Positions 5,123 to 8,030 of a stretch of 8,030 bases of DNA are shown piece after piece (the first letter of the stretch is position 1; each line of letters begins with the position of its first letter). This DNA comes from Candidatus Moraniibacteriota bacterium (GTDB lineage Bacteria; Patescibacteriota; Minisyncoccia; Moranbacterales; UBA9337): positions 1 to 8,030 of the forward strand of contig DNVQ01000028.1 of NCBI GenBank assembly GCA_003507475.1, given 5' to 3'. The translations under genes and the position numbers were made by a program. The notes below the pieces were generated by a model. It saw nothing but the letters and a program-made list of their open reading frames with translations, was not told the origin of the DNA and did not search any database.

Positions 5123-6745
5123 TTACTTGTCCGAAACAATATCTGTCCTGAGATTATCTATGAACTCTGGCTTCAATTCATAAATATCAGCAAAGGGATA
5201 ATGATCAACTAAATTATACCTTTGAAATCCAGGCTTATCTTTTATTCCTCGCCAAGTAGAATCGCCATCAGAATAACTTCTTACCACAATCCAACGTGCC
5301 CAGAGATCTGGATTTTCTATAGCATTTTTGTAATAATCCTGACTCCCCTCATGAATAAATTTTTTCATAGGCAATCCAGAAGAAAAAATTATCGAATCAT
5401 GAGAAGCCACAGAAATAAGAATAAATCCCTTTTTGTCAGCTGTATGATCCCTTAGCCAGCCACTCACCTCTTTAACATTTTTTTGGCTAGAGCCTACTCG
5501 AGCATCATCAATTGTTACTGCGTCTTGACTGGTAAAAGAAAAAAACAAAACAAATAATAATAATCCGATAATTGTAGGACGCAAGGGTTTAAATCTATCG
5601 ATCAAATATCCCACAAAAATTGCAATAGATGGAACCATCATAATTCCATAACGAACATTAAACCAAGTTTCACCGGAAATTCCCTGAATATATAGAACAG
5701 AGTGTCCCAGATAAAGAGCCAGCACATTAAAAAATAAAGGAGCAACCAAAGCCACAGTCGCAAAACGAATATTTTTAGGCACTTTTTTATCCAGCCAAAG
5801 GATTATAGCGCTCGCTAAACCAAGAAACAAAGTAAAAGCTCCTATATTATAAGCCAAGGCATAGGCATACATCCTAAGTGAATACAGCCAATCACCCTTA
5901 GTTGGCAATGCACCAGCACTTTCTAATTGATCTTGCTGAGTATGAGCTGAGTAGGGCCCAAAAGCGAAGTAAAGAGGATCCTTAAAAATAACAGCGTTCC
6001 AGAGAAACCAAAGAAATATTCCAAAACCACCCAAGGTGAAAAACAACACAAAAAATCCCTCCGCCCTTGAATAGTCATACTTTTTAAATAAATAAAATCC
6101 AATCATTGCGGAAGAAAAGAATAACATAAACCAGGCATCATACCTAACAAGAGTTGCCAGCATAATAAAAAAAGCAGAATATAAAAAATATATCAAAGCT
6201 TCAGTTTTAAACCAACGCAATAAATGATAAGCTCCAGCCGTCATCGTTCCCAAGAGCATCAATTCTGTCATAGCTGTCGACTGGAGATAAAGAACATTTA
6301 TATTAGCTGCAAATAAAATTACTCCCACCAATCTCCCTAGCATTCCCACCTCCATCTCTCTTAAAAACATATAAATCAAAAGTCCAGTCGCCACAAAAGC
6401 CGCCATCGACTGAATCGCCCCCGACAATCCAGAATGCCACATAAAATCATTCCAAATAGTTAAAATCATAAGCAAATGAGTCAATGGCAGCCATACGCTA
6501 CCCAGCTGAGCAAATCCCGTGTGTAGTCCCTCTACCACTCTTCTGCCGATATCGAGATGAGACCGGGCGTCGTTATAGGCAAGACCCAACCCATTTTTAT
6601 AATAATAAATGAAAGCGATGACTGAAATCAAAGAAAGCGAAAAGCCAAGAATAAAAATAATATACTTGTTGTAATAAATATCAATTGGAGTAGATATTTC
6701 GACTTTAATTTTTTTAGGAATTTTAATTTTTTTTTCGCTATTCAT
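5123..6745 (-). CDS. GT-C type membrane glycosyltransferase (ArnT/PMT-like)
   Basis: This is a 540-residue polytopic protein. A Lys-rich cytoplasmic N terminus is followed by a first membrane helix (about 28-48) and a first outer loop with YNDARSHLDIG (57-67), where D59 is in the position of the catalytic acidic residue of GT-C enzymes. Further family-like marks are STAMTELML (156-164, E161), LVRYDAW (199-205) and FNVRYGIMMVP (362-372). About ten to twelve membrane helices run to residue 404, and about 135 soluble residues form the C-terminal tail, probably outside the membrane. GT-C enzymes move a sugar from a polyprenyl-phosphate carrier onto lipid, glycan or protein on the outer face of the membrane; the donor and acceptor here are unknown. 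Its ATG at 6745 lies 6 bases after the stop of the preceding membrane protein gene, which points to co-transcription. The leader has no Shine-Dalgarno, so translational coupling to the upstream gene is plausible. It could instead be an oligosaccharyltransferase-like member of the clan. Confidence 0.75.
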   Translation of the reverse strand: MNSEKKIKIPKKIKVEISTPIDIYYNKYIIFILGFSLSLISVIAFIYYYKNGLGLAYNDARSHLDIGRRVVEGLHTGFAQLGSVWLPLTHLLMILTIWNDFMWHSGLSGAIQSMAAFVATGLLIYMFLREMEVGMLGRLVGVILFAANINVLYLQSTAMTELMLLGTMTAGAYHLLRWFKTEALIYFLYSAFFIMLATLVRYDAWFMLFFSSAMIGFYLFKKYDYSRAEGFFVLFFTLGGFGIFLWFLWNAVIFKDPLYFAFGPYSAHTQQDQLESAGALPTKGDWLYSLRMYAYALAYNIGAFTLFLGLASAIILWLDKKVPKNIRFATVALVAPLFFNVLALYLGHSVLYIQGISGETWFNVRYGIMMVPSIAIFVGYLIDRFKPLRPTIIGLLLFVLFFSFTSQDAVTIDDARVGSSQKNVKEVSGWLRDHTADKKGFILISVASHDSIIFSSGLPMKKFIHEGSQDYYKNAIENPDLWARWIVVRSYSDGDSTWRGIKDKPGFQRYNLVDHYPFADIYELKPEFIDNLRTDIVSDK

Positions 6746-6751
6746 AATAAT

Positions 6752-8029
6752 TTACTTATTTTTTATTACATTTTCTTTGTAAAAAAATATACCGCCCGCA
6801 AAAGCAATCAGCAAAACTGCTCCGTAAACTACGTAAAAGTATTCCCTCGAATCCAAATGTTTTTTAAAACTAACTTGATACAAAAAAGATTTAGACCCTA
6901 CGTCAGAATATTTTTTATTTAAAAACTCCCAGCTTCTCATAAAATTATATTTTTCCTCATGCCCCGTTCTTTGCTCCAGCAATAGAACCTCCGCTTTAGT
7001 TGGAATAGTGCTGGTGGTAATCGCTCCTAGCGTATTTACCCAAGCCGAATAAGTAAATAAAAGTATAAATATAATTGGGAATATCCATTTTCTACTATAG
7101 GCGTGAAGACCCAAGCTAATTCCAATGGATAATATGGCATAGGTGGGAATCAAATAGCGCGAACCAAAAGCCCAACCCCCATAAGGGTCTCCCCACATAG
7201 AATAAAGCAAGACATTGAAACCAATTACCGCGATAAATAAAGAGCTTACGACCGGTTTATCACGATACAAAAAAATTAAGCCTAAAATACCAAACAAAAT
7301 AACTGGCGTAAAATAAATTATGCCTCTGTCAGCGCTAACAAAATGCTCATAAAGTCCGTTATATAAATTCCTGGTTTTAAAAAATCCGAGGGCTGTCTTT
7401 TCTTTACTAACGTTGTCATCGTCCACCCTCACATTATCAATTTTACTTTTATCTATTGGTTTATTATTTTCATCAATTGCAGAAACCGAAGGCAGGGTTC
7501 CTGGTAATTGCAAAGAATCTCCATAAGCGGCGTTATTGTACCAGAGAAAAAAAATGATGGGCGGCACTATGGCCACAAAAGTGATTAAGCTTTTCAGCAG
7601 TGAGTAAAAAAAATTTCCTCGAGATAAATCAGCTCTCAACAAAATTATCATTTTATAAAAAGCAAATACTCCAACCGGCAACATCAGAAAAAAATTAGGA
7701 TTGTCTATAATCACAGACAAAGTACAAAGAAACCAAATAATAGATAAGGAAATATAATTGTTATATCGAATAATCAAATACAAAGAAACGAGCAATAAAA
7801 AAACTGATATATGATGCTGATAAAGATTAACACCATAAGCAAAGGCTGGCGTTGCAAAAACAAAGGTTAGCGCCCCCAGAAAAGAAGCCCATCTCCCCGC
7901 CCCTAGGCGAGAGGAAATCGCAATAATTAACAAAAAATTTAAAAAAGCAAACACACTAATTAGGCCATAAGTTCCAACCTGGGCTGCGCCGAAATATCTA
8001 CCGATTAAATAACCCGGTAAAACAACAAA
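6752..8029 (-). CDS. Polytopic membrane protein, probable GT-C-like glycosyltransferase, 5' end outside the window
   Basis: At least 425 residues are visible, with about ten membrane helices. A GTG at 7952-7954 could be read as a start, but the frame stays open to the window edge and the 25 extra codons (including LPGYLIGRYFG) continue the membrane protein, so the real start is beyond 8030. Visible blocks are TPAFAYG followed by LYQHH (first third), a long outer loop rich in Asp/Lys/Asn after YNNAAYGDSLQLPG, DRGIIYFTPVILFGILG, and GGWAFGSRYLIP. The pattern of a loop, then a rGlf.y.sPv-like segment, then an FGSRYL segment is one I associate with GT-C-fold sugar transferases of the envelope. 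The segment that would hold the catalytic Asp lies outside the window, so activity cannot be judged. It is the first visible gene of a three-gene minus-strand operon and ends 6 bases before the next start, with the TAA at 6752-6754. It could also be a flippase-like or other integral membrane protein. Confidence 0.7.
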   Translation of the reverse strand, partial: FVVLPGYLIGRYFGAAQVGTYGLISVFAFLNFLLIIAISSRLGAGRWASFLGALTFVFATPAFAYGVNLYQHHISVFLLLVSLYLIIRYNNYISLSIIWFLCTLSVIIDNPNFFLMLPVGVFAFYKMIILLRADLSRGNFFYSLLKSLITFVAIVPPIIFFLWYNNAAYGDSLQLPGTLPSVSAIDENNKPIDKSKIDNVRVDDDNVSKEKTALGFFKTRNLYNGLYEHFVSADRGIIYFTPVILFGILGLIFLYRDKPVVSSLFIAVIGFNVLLYSMWGDPYGGWAFGSRYLIPTYAILSIGISLGLHAYSRKWIFPIIFILLFTYSAWVNTLGAITTSTIPTKAEVLLLEQRTGHEEKYNFMRSWEFLNKKYSDVGSKSFLYQVSFKKHLDSREYFYVVYGAVLLIAFAGGIFFYKENVIKNK

Positions 8030-8030
8030 A

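Noticed and set aside
5222..5455. 77-codon plus-strand open frame
   Set aside because: It lies wholly antisense inside the tail of the GT-C gene, with no family-like pattern and no start signals.
7952..7954. GTG as the true start of the rightmost membrane protein
   Set aside because: The frame stays open to the window edge and the extra 25 codons encode a continuing membrane-protein pattern, so the start lies outside the window.
192..8029. Alternative genetic code with UGA as Gly or Trp (as in Gracilibacteria)
   Set aside because: All genes are full length under the standard code, Trp codons are TGG, and stops are TAA or TAG.
1..8030. tRNA, rRNA or riboswitch
   Set aside because: No cloverleaf with a T-arm GTTCRA pattern, no rRNA-like stretch and no recognisable riboswitch core in any gap.
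1..8030. Insertion sequence, phage or defence genes
   Set aside because: No transposase, integrase, toxin or nuclease system is encoded; the only nuclease is UvrC. The short inverted repeats do not flank a gene as transposon ends would.

Overview
The window looks like an ordinary chromosomal stretch of an AT-rich bacterium. The best guess is a Candidate Phyla Radiation (Patescibacteria) lineage. This is inferred from several traits together: shortened housekeeping proteins (a UvrC without its C-terminal helix-hairpin-helix region and an 84-residue YbaB), weak or absent Shine-Dalgarno sequences, many lysine/isoleucine-rich membrane proteins, and small degenerate repeats filling the gaps between genes. 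Stops are TAA and TAG, and no gene needs UGA read as an amino acid, so the standard bacterial code fits.

Left part (1-3395): two minus-strand genes. An ABC-F ATPase, likely a ribosome-associated translation factor, starts at 3089 and lies upstream of uvrC, which starts at 1448. Both reading frames extend further upstream, but those extensions overlap non-coding signals (a promoter and an inverted repeat), so I shortened both. The gaps at about 59-138, 1475-1625 and 3239-3297 hold short duplicated words with 14-16 base periods, and two of them also hold inverted repeats. The 306-base gap 3090-3395 separates divergent genes and carries a promoter on each strand, both with an extended -10.

Centre (3396-3765): a monocistronic YbaB/EbfC nucleoid-associated protein on the plus strand, with a strong-looking promoter and a compact hairpin that can terminate transcription in both directions. 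The glycan operon converges on it from the right.

Right part (3765-8030): a minus-strand operon of three envelope genes. In transcription order they are a polytopic membrane protein cut by the window edge (GT-C-like), a 540-residue GT-C type glycosyltransferase with an extracytoplasmic tail, and a membrane-anchored clan GH-A-like glycoside hydrolase carrying a carboxypeptidase regulatory-like beta domain. The likely theme is synthesis and remodelling of a surface glycan or glycoprotein; the substrate cannot be read from the sequence.

I found no mobile element, CRISPR array, RNA gene or defence system. The points most worth a second look are the minimal UvrC with two of four expected iron-sulfur cysteines missing, the intergenic repeat families, and the GT-C/glycosidase operon.
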